From: HT1-32 sp040219025
GTDB lineage: Bacteria; Pseudomonadota; Alphaproteobacteria; Rhodospirillales; HT1-32
Direction of reading: 5' to 3'
DNA: 64,000 bases
Assembly: GCA_040219025.1 (NCBI GenBank)
Contig: JAVJTE010000020.1
Span: forward strand, 186,001-250,000
Under the pieces are notes generated by a model. That model was not told the DNA's origin. It was given only the letters and a program-made list of their open reading frames with translations, and ran no database searches. Position 1 is the first letter of the stretch; each line of letters starts with the position of its first letter. Below, in pieces: positions 8,699-16,771 of the stretch. A program made the position numbers and the translations under genes.

Positions 8699-9911
8699 CA
8701 CTCACCTGCCGCTGACCGGGGTCCGGGTTCTGGAACTTGGCCATTATATTGCTGCCCCTTTTTGCACGCGGGTGCTTGCCGATATGGGGGCTGATGTCAT
8801 CAAGGTTGAACCGCCGGGCAAGGGCGACCCGGTCCGCAGCTGGGGGATGCAGATCGACGGGCGTGCGCCCTGGTGGTCGGTGCATGGCCGCAACAAGCAA
8901 TCCATGACCGTCAATCTGAAACATCCGAAGGCCGTCGGGCTGGTGCTTGATCTGGTCCGGGGTTGCGAAATCGTTGTCGAGAACTTCCGCCCCGGTCAGC
9001 TGGAAGCCTTCGGGCTGGGCCCGGAGGTCCTTGCGGCAGCCCGTCCCGGCATCGTTCTGGTCCGGATTTCCGGCTATGGTCAGACCGGACCGGACCGCAA
9101 CCGTGCCTCTTTCGGTGTTATCGGCGAGGCCCGTGGCGGGCTGCGGCATCTCTGCGATCACCCGCCGGGGGTCTCTGACCTGCCGCCGGTCCGTACCGGC
9201 ATCAGCCTGGGCGACAGTGTTGCCGGGCTTTACGGGGGACTGGGGGCGCTGGCCGCCCTGTTGCGCCAGCGCAGTGAAGGCGGCGACGAAGCCCGGATTG
9301 TCGATGTCGCCCTGAATGAATCGGTCTTCACCCTGCTGGAAGGCGCCCTGCCCGAATATGGCCTGACCGGGGACATTCGCCAGCCAACCGGATCGACCCT
9401 GCCGACCAACGCCCCCTCGAACGCCTATCGCACGGCGGACGACGTCTGGATTCTGATTGCCGCCAATTCGGACCCGCTGTTCCGGCGTCTGTCGAAACTG
9501 ATCGGCAAACCGGACCTGCCGGACAATCCCGACTATATCGACAACCCGTCCCGTGTCGCCCATCGGGAGATGCTGGACAGCCTGATCAGCGACTGGGCGA
9601 CCGGCATGGATGCGACAACCGCCCTCGACCTGCTGGAGGCGGCAGATATCCCGTCAACGCGGGTTGCCACCATCGCCGACTGTGCGGCAGACGAACAGTT
9701 CCTTGCCCGCGATATGGTGCATGACGTCAAGGATCCGAATTTCGGGAAAACCCGCCATCCCGGTGCCGTGCCGGTCTTCGGCGGTGTTGACCGCAAATCC
9801 GCTGTCCGCTGGCCGGGCGCGGCCGTCGGCGAACATACCGACGATATTCTGAAATCCCTGGGACTGGATGACGAGACCGTCCGGACCCTCAGAGAGGAGA
9901 AAGTGATATGA
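8691..9911 (+). CDS. Class III (CaiB/BaiF) CoA-transferase
   Basis: A 406-residue family III CoA-transferase, which moves CoA between carboxylic acids through an aspartyl-CoA intermediate. The N-terminus VRVLELGHYIAAPFCTRVLADMG and the block WSVHGRNKQSMTVNLK are typical. Asp175 in SLGDSVAG is the expected catalytic residue. I use the ATG at 8691 because it begins exactly at the family N-terminus. It overlaps both neighbours (8 bases with the VOC gene, 4 with the lyase gene). With the downstream HMG-CoA-lyase-like enzyme the likely sequence is activation of a hydroxy acid to its CoA ester, followed by cleavage. Confidence 0.9.
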   Translation: MTDTHLPLTGVRVLELGHYIAAPFCTRVLADMGADVIKVEPPGKGDPVRSWGMQIDGRAPWWSVHGRNKQSMTVNLKHPKAVGLVLDLVRGCEIVVENFRPGQLEAFGLGPEVLAAARPGIVLVRISGYGQTGPDRNRASFGVIGEARGGLRHLCDHPPGVSDLPPVRTGISLGDSVAGLYGGLGALAALLRQRSEGGDEARIVDVALNESVFTLLEGALPEYGLTGDIRQPTGSTLPTNAPSNAYRTADDVWILIAANSDPLFRRLSKLIGKPDLPDNPDYIDNPSRVAHREMLDSLISDWATGMDATTALDLLEAADIPSTRVATIADCAADEQFLARDMVHDVKDPNFGKTRHPGAVPVFGGVDRKSAVRWPGAAVGEHTDDILKSLGLDDETVRTLREEKVI

Positions 9912-10837
9912 GCGACATAACCCTGGTCGATGTCGCACCGCGTGACGGTTTTCAGGCGGTGCGGGATTTCATCCCGACAGAAACCAAGATCGAGGCCCTG
10001 CGAAAGCTGGAGCGGGCCGGGTTCAGCCGGATCGAGATCGGGGCCTGCGTCAGCCCGAAGGCAATCCCGCAGATGGCGGATATTGATGCCCTGCTGGCGG
10101 AAGCCGGAGGCAAACCCTACCGTGCAGCGGTACTGGCCCCGAACGCAAAAGGGGTTGCGCTGGCACTGGAGAAAGGCGCGAAAGACATCGTCTTCGTGCT
10201 GTCCGTCTCCGAAGCACATAACCGGAGCAATGTGCGACGGTCGGTGGCCGATTCCTTTGCCGATCTTGAACGTGCGCTGGCGGAAGCCGGGGACCGCAAG
10301 TTCAGCTTCCGGTTCAACCTCGCCACCTGTTTCGACTGCCCGTTTGACGGCACCGTCGCCATTCAGGCGGTGCGTGACTGTGTTGAGGCCGCACTTCGCC
10401 TGCGGCCGGAGACGGAGTTCGGCATCTGCGACACCACCGGTCGCGCCAGTCCCGGCCATGTCCGCGACCTGTTTCAGGGCCTGATCGCCGATTACGGCAG
10501 CGAGACGGCGAGCTTCGCCTTTCATGGCCACGATACCTTTGGTCTGGGTGTTGCCAACGCCATCGCCGCCTTTGACGCCGGGGTGCGGATTTTCGATGCC
10601 GCGGCAGGCGGTCTGGGTGGCTGTCCCTTCGCACCGGGGGCCACCGGCAATACCGCCAGTGAAGATCTGGTCTTTGCCTTCGAGCATATGGGGATCAGCA
10701 CCGGCGTCGATCTCGATGCCCTGCTGGAGGCTGCCGATTTCTGTGCAGCGGTCGAGCCGGCGCAGGCCGGGGGCCATGTCCGCCTGCTGCCAAGAGCCCG
10801 CGTCACCTCGGTCCAGCACGCCGCAGCCGCGCAATAA
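9908..10837 (+). CDS. Hydroxymethylglutaryl-CoA lyase-like enzyme
   Basis: A 309-residue TIM-barrel enzyme of the HMG-CoA lyase family, which split 3-hydroxy-3-methylglutaryl-CoA or similar 3-hydroxyacyl-CoAs. The catalytic set is complete: Arg12-Asp13 in APRDGFQ, His206 and His208 in FHGHDTFG, Cys239 in GLGGCPFAPG and Glu252 in GNTASEDLV. The first motif reads PRDGFQ rather than PRDGLQ, so the acyl pocket may differ. It overlaps the CoA-transferase by ATGA, and the LysR gene follows after seven bases. True substrates could include HMG-CoA or another branched 3-hydroxyacyl-CoA. Confidence 0.88.
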   Translation: MSDITLVDVAPRDGFQAVRDFIPTETKIEALRKLERAGFSRIEIGACVSPKAIPQMADIDALLAEAGGKPYRAAVLAPNAKGVALALEKGAKDIVFVLSVSEAHNRSNVRRSVADSFADLERALAEAGDRKFSFRFNLATCFDCPFDGTVAIQAVRDCVEAALRLRPETEFGICDTTGRASPGHVRDLFQGLIADYGSETASFAFHGHDTFGLGVANAIAAFDAGVRIFDAAAGGLGGCPFAPGATGNTASEDLVFAFEHMGISTGVDLDALLEAADFCAAVEPAQAGGHVRLLPRARVTSVQHAAAAQ

Positions 10838-10844
10838 CCACTCG

Positions 10845-11726
10845 ATGCGGATCGACTTCGCCAGCCTGCAACTGTTTGTGACCGCCTGCCGACGCGGATC
10901 GATCACCGCTGCGGCGGCGGCCCATCACATCGCGGCATCGGCGGTCAGCCGCAGACTGGCCGATATGGAAGCCGCCAGCGGCGTAACCCTGCTGGAGCGA
11001 TCAAAACGCGGGGTAACCCCGACCGCTGCCGGCCAGGCACTGCTGGCCCGGGCCGAGGATATGCTGCGTCTTGCCGACCGGATCGACGGCGATCTGGCCG
11101 ATTTTTCAACCGGCGTGCGCGGCACGGTGCGGCTGGCCGCCAATACCTCGGCTGTCACCCAGTATCTGCCGGACGATCTGGCGGGCTTCGGACAGGCCCA
11201 TCCGGATGTGCGGATTGAACTGCGGGAACTGGTCTCCGGCGATATCGTCGCCGCGGTATCAGACGGCCTCAGCGATCTCGGCATTGCCGCCGCGCATGTT
11301 CCCATGCCGGGCCTGCAGGCACGGCCCTACCGGCAGGACAGGCTGGTCGCCGTCGTGCCCTCTGCCCATCCGCTGGCCAGTCGCAGGACGGTGCAGATGG
11401 CGGATATGGCCGATCTCGATTTTATCGCCCTGCAGGGTGAAAGCTCGCTGCGTAACCTGCTGCAGGCAGAAGCCGCGCAACTGGGCGGCAGTCTTGCGAT
11501 CCGGGTCGAAATGCTGAGCTTCGACGCCATTCGCCGCATGGTCGCTGCCGGCCTGGGGATCACCGTGCTGCCACGCGGCGCGGTCGATCCCTATCTTGAC
11601 CGGCTGGCCGTCACCGCCATTGCGATTGATGAACCCTGGGCGATCCGGCAACTGGTCCTCATTGCCCGCGATTTCACCGGCCTGTCCCCGGCCGCCCGCG
11701 CCCTCTCCCGGACGCTGGCCGGGTAA
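10845..11726 (+). CDS. LysR-family transcriptional regulator
   Basis: A 293-residue regulator with the usual N-terminal helix-turn-helix (FASLQLFVTACRRGSITAAA, then ASAVSRRLADME) and a C-terminal periplasmic-binding-protein-like effector domain. I choose the ATG at 10845, where the LysR motif begins. It is transcribed in the same direction as the VOC/CoA-transferase/lyase genes and only seven bases after the lyase, which is less common than the divergent LysR layout. Control of that operon is likely but inferred. Confidence 0.88.
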   Translation: MRIDFASLQLFVTACRRGSITAAAAAHHIAASAVSRRLADMEAASGVTLLERSKRGVTPTAAGQALLARAEDMLRLADRIDGDLADFSTGVRGTVRLAANTSAVTQYLPDDLAGFGQAHPDVRIELRELVSGDIVAAVSDGLSDLGIAAAHVPMPGLQARPYRQDRLVAVVPSAHPLASRRTVQMADMADLDFIALQGESSLRNLLQAEAAQLGGSLAIRVEMLSFDAIRRMVAAGLGITVLPRGAVDPYLDRLAVTAIAIDEPWAIRQLVLIARDFTGLSPAARALSRTLAG

Positions 11727-11768
11727 GGCGGACCCGTCCGGGCCACTCCCTGCTCATCTCAACAGGCC

Positions 11769-11848
11769 TCATCCTGAACCCGTTTCAGGATCCTTCACAA
11801 CTGCATGAGGGGGTTGCGGGAGGTCCTGAAACGAGTTCAGGACGAGGG
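11769..11848. repeat. Pair of inverted REP-like palindromes (family A)
   Basis: Two short palindromes lie head to head in the gap between convergent genes. Copy 1 (11771-11791) has arms atcctgaa/ttcaggat and a five-base loop. Copy 2 (11823-11843) has gtcctgaa/ttcaggac and reads as the reverse complement of copy 1, so the pair makes a larger imperfect inverted repeat. The same word occurs at 31951-31979. The element may also act as a bidirectional transcription stop. Confidence 0.75.
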
Positions 11849-11862
11849 GGATACGGCCAGCC

Positions 11863-12987
11863 TCACAGCGTGCGCAGAAATGCCAGCAGGTCGGCCTTCT
11901 CGGCGGCGGTCAGGGCAAGCGGGCGGAGCAGGCGTTCGCCGTCGACATGAAGGCGGCTTTCATCCAGCTCCGAATAATGATCAATGACATCTTCCAGCCG
12001 GGCCAGACTGCCATCATGCATATAGGGGGCGGTCCGGGCGACAGCGCGCAGGGAAGGCACCCGGAACTCGCCGAAATTGCGCGGAAGCAGGCGGACCTGA
12101 CGGGTCTGGCGCCGGGCCGCATCTGACGGATCGTCGGAATAGATGCCGGTGCGGCTGAACGGATTGTCCTGCAGGGCGCGGATACCGCCATAACGGCCCC
12201 GGTCGACGCCGCCCGGAATAAAGTACGGCACACCGACATCGGCAAACTCGCCGTTCGAGAAGGCCGGGCCATAATGGCAGAGCGAACAGCGCCCCTTTCC
12301 GGCAAACAGTTTCAGGCCACGCTGCGCCGGTTCCGGATAGCGTGCCATTGCCGCCGCATCATCGCGGTCCAGCGCGTCACGGAAATCGTCGAAAGCGGTG
12401 CGCGGTGTCGTCTGTGTTTCCTGCCAGGCGGCCAGCGCCTTGCCGATATCGGCCAGCAAGCGGTCTGCCGCAACCTGCTCCGGCACCTTACCGAAACTGT
12501 TGCGATAGCCATCCCGCAGATCGGGGTTTTCCCGAATGGTCGCGGCAACACCTTCTGCCGTATTGTTCAGCTCTGCCCGGTTCAGGATGGGCCGGATACT
12601 GGCCGCCCAGAGGCTGTCACTGGCCCCGTCCCAGCCATACCAGCGGCGGCCCGCCAGATTCAGGGTGGCCGGTGTATTGCGGGTGATCTCGCCCCGTCCG
12701 GCGGGCGTCGCCAGACCGTCGCTGAAGGCAACGTCCGGATGATGGCAGTCGCTGCAGGCCATCGCCCCGTCTGTCGACAGACGGGGATCACGGAACAAAG
12801 CCTCGCCAAACCGGATGGCCTTGCGATCACCGGAAACCCGGTTGGTTGAATCGGGCTGCCGGGCGGGTGGCCAGGGGCCATGTGACAGAATGATCGCCGT
12901 CTCGTCCGCCGTAAAGTCAGCGGCCAGACCGGCAGAGGCAGCGCCCAGCAGGGCCAGCGCCAGCAGGCCTGACAGCCTGTGCCTCAT
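11863..12987 (-). CDS. Diheme cytochrome c peroxidase / MauG-family protein
   Basis: A 374-residue exported diheme protein. A signal peptide (MRHRLSGLLALALLGAASAG) ends near residue 23. Two c-heme sites are visible: CSDCH with Cys78, Cys81, His82 and CSLCH with Cys234, Cys237, His238. The family reduces peroxide or, as in MauG, oxidises a protein partner. It is the last gene of a leftward cluster with a YtkA-like protein (4-base overlap) and an exported amidohydrolase, so all three products should be periplasmic. Whether it is a true peroxidase or MauG-like cannot be told from the heme motifs alone. Confidence 0.88.
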   Translation of the reverse strand: MRHRLSGLLALALLGAASAGLAADFTADETAIILSHGPWPPARQPDSTNRVSGDRKAIRFGEALFRDPRLSTDGAMACSDCHHPDVAFSDGLATPAGRGEITRNTPATLNLAGRRWYGWDGASDSLWAASIRPILNRAELNNTAEGVAATIRENPDLRDGYRNSFGKVPEQVAADRLLADIGKALAAWQETQTTPRTAFDDFRDALDRDDAAAMARYPEPAQRGLKLFAGKGRCSLCHYGPAFSNGEFADVGVPYFIPGGVDRGRYGGIRALQDNPFSRTGIYSDDPSDAARRQTRQVRLLPRNFGEFRVPSLRAVARTAPYMHDGSLARLEDVIDHYSELDESRLHVDGERLLRPLALTAAEKADLLAFLRTL

Positions 12988-13385
12988 TGCACCTGACGGT
13001 CAGACGAGAAGGTGGTCTCCACGCCGCCCGCCTGCCGGACAAACCGGAACCGCCAGAGGCCCGGCATATGCAGGACAAACCCCTCGGCCACATACAGGCC
13101 GGGTTCTGTCTCCCGCACCTCGACCTGATAGTTCATCCCGTGGCCATGGGCCGGCATGATCGCATCGACCGTCAGCCGGACATCCGCCGGTACCGGGTCG
13201 ATGCAGATTTCCAGCTCGAACGGCTCGCCGACGGTAATCTCGCCGACAGGGCGATAGACCAGCCTGGCAGAGCCGGCCGTCAGGCGCGTTGCACCTTCAC
13301 CGCCGGGGCAGCCGGCCATCGCCGTATGTGCGGATATCAGCAGAAACAGGCCTGCGAGAACAGTCAGTTTGTACCAAGTGCCCAT
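12984..13385 (-). CDS. Exported YtkA/FixH-like small protein
   Basis: A 133-residue protein with a signal peptide (YKLTVLAGLFLLISAHTAMA, about residues 5-24) and a single small beta-sandwich-like domain. The features DAIMPAHGHGMNY and FVLHMPGLWRFRF match the YtkA-like fold used for cofactor or copper handling, although the function of most members is unknown. Histidine and methionine cluster in the PAHGHGM loop, which could bind a metal. It overlaps the amidohydrolase by 22 bases and the diheme peroxidase by 4, so the three are surely one transcript. Confidence 0.7.
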   Translation of the reverse strand: MGTWYKLTVLAGLFLLISAHTAMAGCPGGEGATRLTAGSARLVYRPVGEITVGEPFELEICIDPVPADVRLTVDAIMPAHGHGMNYQVEVRETEPGLYVAEGFVLHMPGLWRFRFVRQAGGVETTFSSDRQVQ

Positions 13386-14200
13386 GTCGCCAGTTCCCTC
13401 GCATTCTTCCAGGCAATCCGTTCAGCCACAGCCGGTGGCAGATCGGCCAGCCATTCACGGCTCCAGTTCGCATGGTCGATGACATAGTACCAGCGTTCCG
13501 GCGTGTAGGTATCCGAGCCGAGCATGAAACGGTCCGGGAAATCGAGGAACAGCTGCCGCCAGCCATCGGACACCTTGCCCTTGAAGGCATGGTCTGTCCG
13601 GTAGGCCAGATCGCCGTAAAGCCGGGGGTGGCGTTCCATCATGGCGCGGATATCCGCCGGTGAATCAAACCCGGAATGCGCCCAGAGCACCGTCGCTTCC
13701 GGCCACTGGGCAAAATGCCGGGAAACGGCGTCGGCATCGGAATGCGAATGCAGGAAAATGTTGTGCTGTTTTGCCAGCTCAACCACCTGCCGCATCACCG
13801 GGCTGTCCGCATCCGATCCGTAGATATGAAACTCGCCGATCCCGGCATATTTGTATTTCGCCAGCCGGTCCTTCAGATGGTCGATCACCGTCAGGTCACG
13901 AAACCAGGTGCCCAGCTCGCCCCGCCGGCGATAGGGCCTGAGGACAGGCACCACGATATCCGGCGCCGCTTCATACAGCATCCGGGTACCTTCATCGCTG
14001 GAGGACGACACCATGGCCATCCGCAGACCTGCCTTGCGCAGGATCTCCGCGGCCTGTGCGGGCGGCAGCATGTCCCAGGCATCGTGGCTGTAATGCATAT
14101 GGGAATCGGCAATCGGCAGCGGGTCTGCCGCCACGGCCGGTTGCCCGAGGCAAACCCCGAGCGACAGCAGCGCCGCCAGTTGTCCTGTCCATGGTCTCAT
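13364..14200 (-). CDS. Exported amidohydrolase-2 family protein
   Basis: A 278-residue TIM-barrel metal hydrolase of the amidohydrolase-related (Amidohydro_2) group. A signal peptide ends near AVAA (residue 25). The metal site is visible as His34-Met-His36 in DSHMHYS, a histidine in FLHSHSDAD, one in VLWAHSGF, and the late aspartate in LGSDTYTP. I start at 14200 because this ATG begins the signal peptide and has GGAG nine bases upstream; an ATG at 14260 would add 20 residues ahead of it. The substrate is unknown. Its link to a YtkA-like protein and a diheme peroxidase is the main clue. Confidence 0.78.
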   Translation of the reverse strand: MRPWTGQLAALLSLGVCLGQPAVAADPLPIADSHMHYSHDAWDMLPPAQAAEILRKAGLRMAMVSSSSDEGTRMLYEAAPDIVVPVLRPYRRRGELGTWFRDLTVIDHLKDRLAKYKYAGIGEFHIYGSDADSPVMRQVVELAKQHNIFLHSHSDADAVSRHFAQWPEATVLWAHSGFDSPADIRAMMERHPRLYGDLAYRTDHAFKGKVSDGWRQLFLDFPDRFMLGSDTYTPERWYYVIDHANWSREWLADLPPAVAERIAWKNARELATWALGTN

Positions 14201-14269
14201 TGGCGTAAGCTCCGGAATAATCGACAGAATGTTCGTGGTGACAGTGGTCACCCGGTTCAAGTCTGCAGT

Positions 14270-15388
14270 CTAGCCGGAATTCTGTTCTTCAGGACAATCA
14301 ACTTCCCGTCGGTTGTCCCGCAGCGACGGATCCAGGGGCAGGGGCAGGGCCGGCAGACGGTTGCCGCCGGCATCCCTCACAGAACGGGCAAACAGCCCCC
14401 GGCTGGCAAATGCCGGATCACCAACCGCTTCCTGAAGCGAGGCGACCACCGTACAGCAGACATCCTGTCCGGCAAACCGTTCCTGCCATTCTGCGGCCGT
14501 CCGCTGCGCAATCAGCACTGCCACAGCAGCCTTTGTTGCCGCCGGATCAGGGACATCATTCCGCAGGCTGTCCGGCAATCCGGTCAGATCGCAAAACCGG
14601 TCCCAGAATCTTTGCTCCAGCGGGGCCGCAGCCAGAAAGCGGTTATCCGCCGTGCGATAGATCGCGTAACGCGGCGACCCGCCGGTCAGCAGACCGTCAC
14701 CCCCGGCCGGCCAGTCGCCGGTATATCCCCTGGCCAGTTCCATGAAGGCGAGGGGAAACAGGTTGTCAGCCATCGGAATATCCAGATGCAGACCCCGCCC
14801 GCTGCGATCCCGCTGGCGCAGCGCCAGCAGGATATTCATCACCGCCGGCCAGGCCCCGCCGGCGATATCAGCATTCAGCGTGGCCGGAACAACCGGCGCA
14901 CCGTCAGCGCCCCGCGCCAGGGACAGCAGGCCGCTTGCCGCCATATAGGTCAGGTCATGACCCGCCTCCGCGGCCCGCGGGCCGGTCTGGCCAAACCCGG
15001 TGATCGAACAGGTAATCAGTCGCGGATTGACCTGTTGCAGCATCTCCGGCCCGAGCCCCAGACGGGCGAGGACACCCGGACGGAACTGCTCAACCAGAAT
15101 ATCGGCGTCTTTCAGCAGCTCCGTGATCTCTTCCAGGCCATCTGCCGTCTTCAGATCAATGCTGACCGATTGCTTGCCCCGGTTCAGCAGCAGAAACGAG
15201 GCGCTGCTCTCGCCAAAGGCTGGCGGAAAGAACCGCATCTCATCACCGTCCGGCGGGCGTTCGACCTTGATGACGCGTGCCCCCGCCTCGGCCAGATACA
15301 GCGTCGCCAGCGGCCCGGGAAGCAGGGTCGAGAGATCAATGACGGTCACATCTTCAAGCGGCAGCAGGGTCACGGAACAACGCCTCAT
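14270..15388 (-). CDS. Class III CoA-transferase (CaiB/BaiF, racemase-like)
   Basis: A 372-residue family III CoA-transferase, closest in appearance to the alpha-methylacyl-CoA racemase side of the family (VTVIDLSTLLPGPLATLYLAE, GRGLHLDIPMAD). Asp174 in NADIAGGAW takes the catalytic position. It may transfer CoA or act as a racemase. An in-frame GTG at 15373 is an alternative start. It sits 27 bases after the ethylene-sensor-like kinase in the same direction; that kinase could share its transcript but no functional link is known. Confidence 0.82.
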   Translation of the reverse strand: MRRCSVTLLPLEDVTVIDLSTLLPGPLATLYLAEAGARVIKVERPPDGDEMRFFPPAFGESSASFLLLNRGKQSVSIDLKTADGLEEITELLKDADILVEQFRPGVLARLGLGPEMLQQVNPRLITCSITGFGQTGPRAAEAGHDLTYMAASGLLSLARGADGAPVVPATLNADIAGGAWPAVMNILLALRQRDRSGRGLHLDIPMADNLFPLAFMELARGYTGDWPAGGDGLLTGGSPRYAIYRTADNRFLAAAPLEQRFWDRFCDLTGLPDSLRNDVPDPAATKAAVAVLIAQRTAAEWQERFAGQDVCCTVVASLQEAVGDPAFASRGLFARSVRDAGGNRLPALPLPLDPSLRDNRREVDCPEEQNSG

Positions 15389-15415
15389 TCGTGGACAGAG
15401 GCCGCAAGCAGACGC

Positions 15416-16633
15416 CTAGTCTGCAGCGCCGTCAATCAGGCCGATCGTGTGATCCGGCAGATCAATCCGGAAACAGGAGCCTTTTCCGGGTTCAGTTTCG
15501 ACCTCGATCTTCCCGCCCAGTTTTTCAATGACCTGCCGGACCAGCGCCAGACCGATGCCGGTTCCGGAGGGTCCGCTGGTATCACCATGCAGCCTGACGA
15601 AGGGCTCGAAAATGCTGTCGACCCGGTCCGGCGGAATGCCGATTCCGTTATCCCAGACCTCCAGCGCGACCCGGCCATCCGGCAGCCGCCTGAAGCGGAC
15701 ACCCGCCTTGTTGCCGTCGCCGATATATTTCACCGCATTGGTCAGCAGATTGACCAGAACTCTGAGCAGGCCACCCCGCCGTGTCGTCAGATAGAGCTGT
15801 TTCGCCACATCAATCTCGATCTCGACGTTATTTTCGCGGGCCATACCACTGATGATGGTAACAGCCTCTGCCGTCAGCTCATGGAGATTGACCCGCTGCT
15901 CCGGCTCGTCGGCTATTTCAAGGCGCTGCATGTCCAGCACATCGCCGATCAGGGCATAGAGCAGGTTCGATGACGAATGGATATCCTCGACATATTCTTT
16001 CTGCTGATTGCTCAGATCACCGGCATATCCACCACGGATCATGTCGGTGAAACCGATGATCGCATTGAGCGGTGTGCGAAGCTCATGGCTCATTGTCGCC
16101 ATGAACTGGGATTTCAAGCTGCTGGTCTCCTCCGCCTGCTGTCGCGCGGCCTCGACCTCGGCAAAGGCATTTCGCAGGGCGCGGGTGCGCTCCTCGACAA
16201 TATGTTCGAGACTTTCCGCCAGCGCCCGGAGGTCACTGTTCGCCTTTTCCAGTTCTTCAATTTTAGGTGTCGCAAGCACCTTCGGCAACAGCGGCCAGAG
16301 CATGACCGCAACGACCAGCGAGATCAGGGCGGTGGCCAGTTTGGCCATACCGGCGGCGGCATAGATCGGTTCCCACAGGGTGACGATGCCGAACACATGG
16401 GTCACGCCGCAGAACAGGATAAAGACGCTGAACAGATGCAGGCATTTGTAAGAGTTAAGATCAGGTCGTCGCCGGGCGATAATCTGCAGAACGAGGGGAA
16501 TACTGAAATAGGAAAGCGCAATAACAGCGTCTGTCGCAACAAACAAATCGATCAGTGCCGGATCCCAGATCAGGCAATAGCCATGCGCTGCAAAGCCCTC
16601 GGAGTTCGCGAGCCAACCAAGAAAATCAGACAT
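15416..16633 (-). CDS. Histidine kinase with ETR1-like ethylene-binding domain
   Basis: A 405-residue membrane sensor kinase. The first 120 residues form three membrane helices with the plant ethylene-receptor pattern: Asp35 in TDAVIALSYFSIP, then Cys75 and His79 in LFCGVTH. The spacings (40 and 4) equal those of Asp25, Cys65 and His69 in Arabidopsis ETR1, where Cys and His hold the copper that binds ethylene. A coiled linker (about 125-170) leads to HisKA with His185 in SHELRTP, then the N, G1 (DNGIGIP) and G2 (GTGIGLAL) boxes of the ATPase domain. There is no receiver domain, and no response regulator gene nearby. The ATG at 16633 follows AGAGGGG. Confidence 0.85.
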   Translation of the reverse strand: MSDFLGWLANSEGFAAHGYCLIWDPALIDLFVATDAVIALSYFSIPLVLQIIARRRPDLNSYKCLHLFSVFILFCGVTHVFGIVTLWEPIYAAAGMAKLATALISLVVAVMLWPLLPKVLATPKIEELEKANSDLRALAESLEHIVEERTRALRNAFAEVEAARQQAEETSSLKSQFMATMSHELRTPLNAIIGFTDMIRGGYAGDLSNQQKEYVEDIHSSSNLLYALIGDVLDMQRLEIADEPEQRVNLHELTAEAVTIISGMARENNVEIEIDVAKQLYLTTRRGGLLRVLVNLLTNAVKYIGDGNKAGVRFRRLPDGRVALEVWDNGIGIPPDRVDSIFEPFVRLHGDTSGPSGTGIGLALVRQVIEKLGGKIEVETEPGKGSCFRIDLPDHTIGLIDGAAD

Positions 16634-16771
16634 GCTGCCCCTCTGTCTGGTTTGCCGAAACCAGAGCATGCCACAGCCAGGGGAATCGTTCTAATAGGTA
16701 TAAACCCTCAACAACGGTTTAGTTGTAAAAATTACGACACATATACCATATGTATTCCACGGGAGACCACG

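Noticed and set aside
14240..14275. tRNA-like ggttcaagtc word
   Set aside because: No acceptor stem or anticodon arm can be formed around it; it lies between the amidohydrolase and CoA-transferase genes.
13676..15973. A 765-codon open frame on the plus strand
   Set aside because: It lies opposite the amidohydrolase, CoA-transferase and histidine kinase genes, whose families are clear. Its translation is low-complexity (Arg, Gln, His, Pro rich) and matches no fold; long antisense frames are common in GC-rich DNA.
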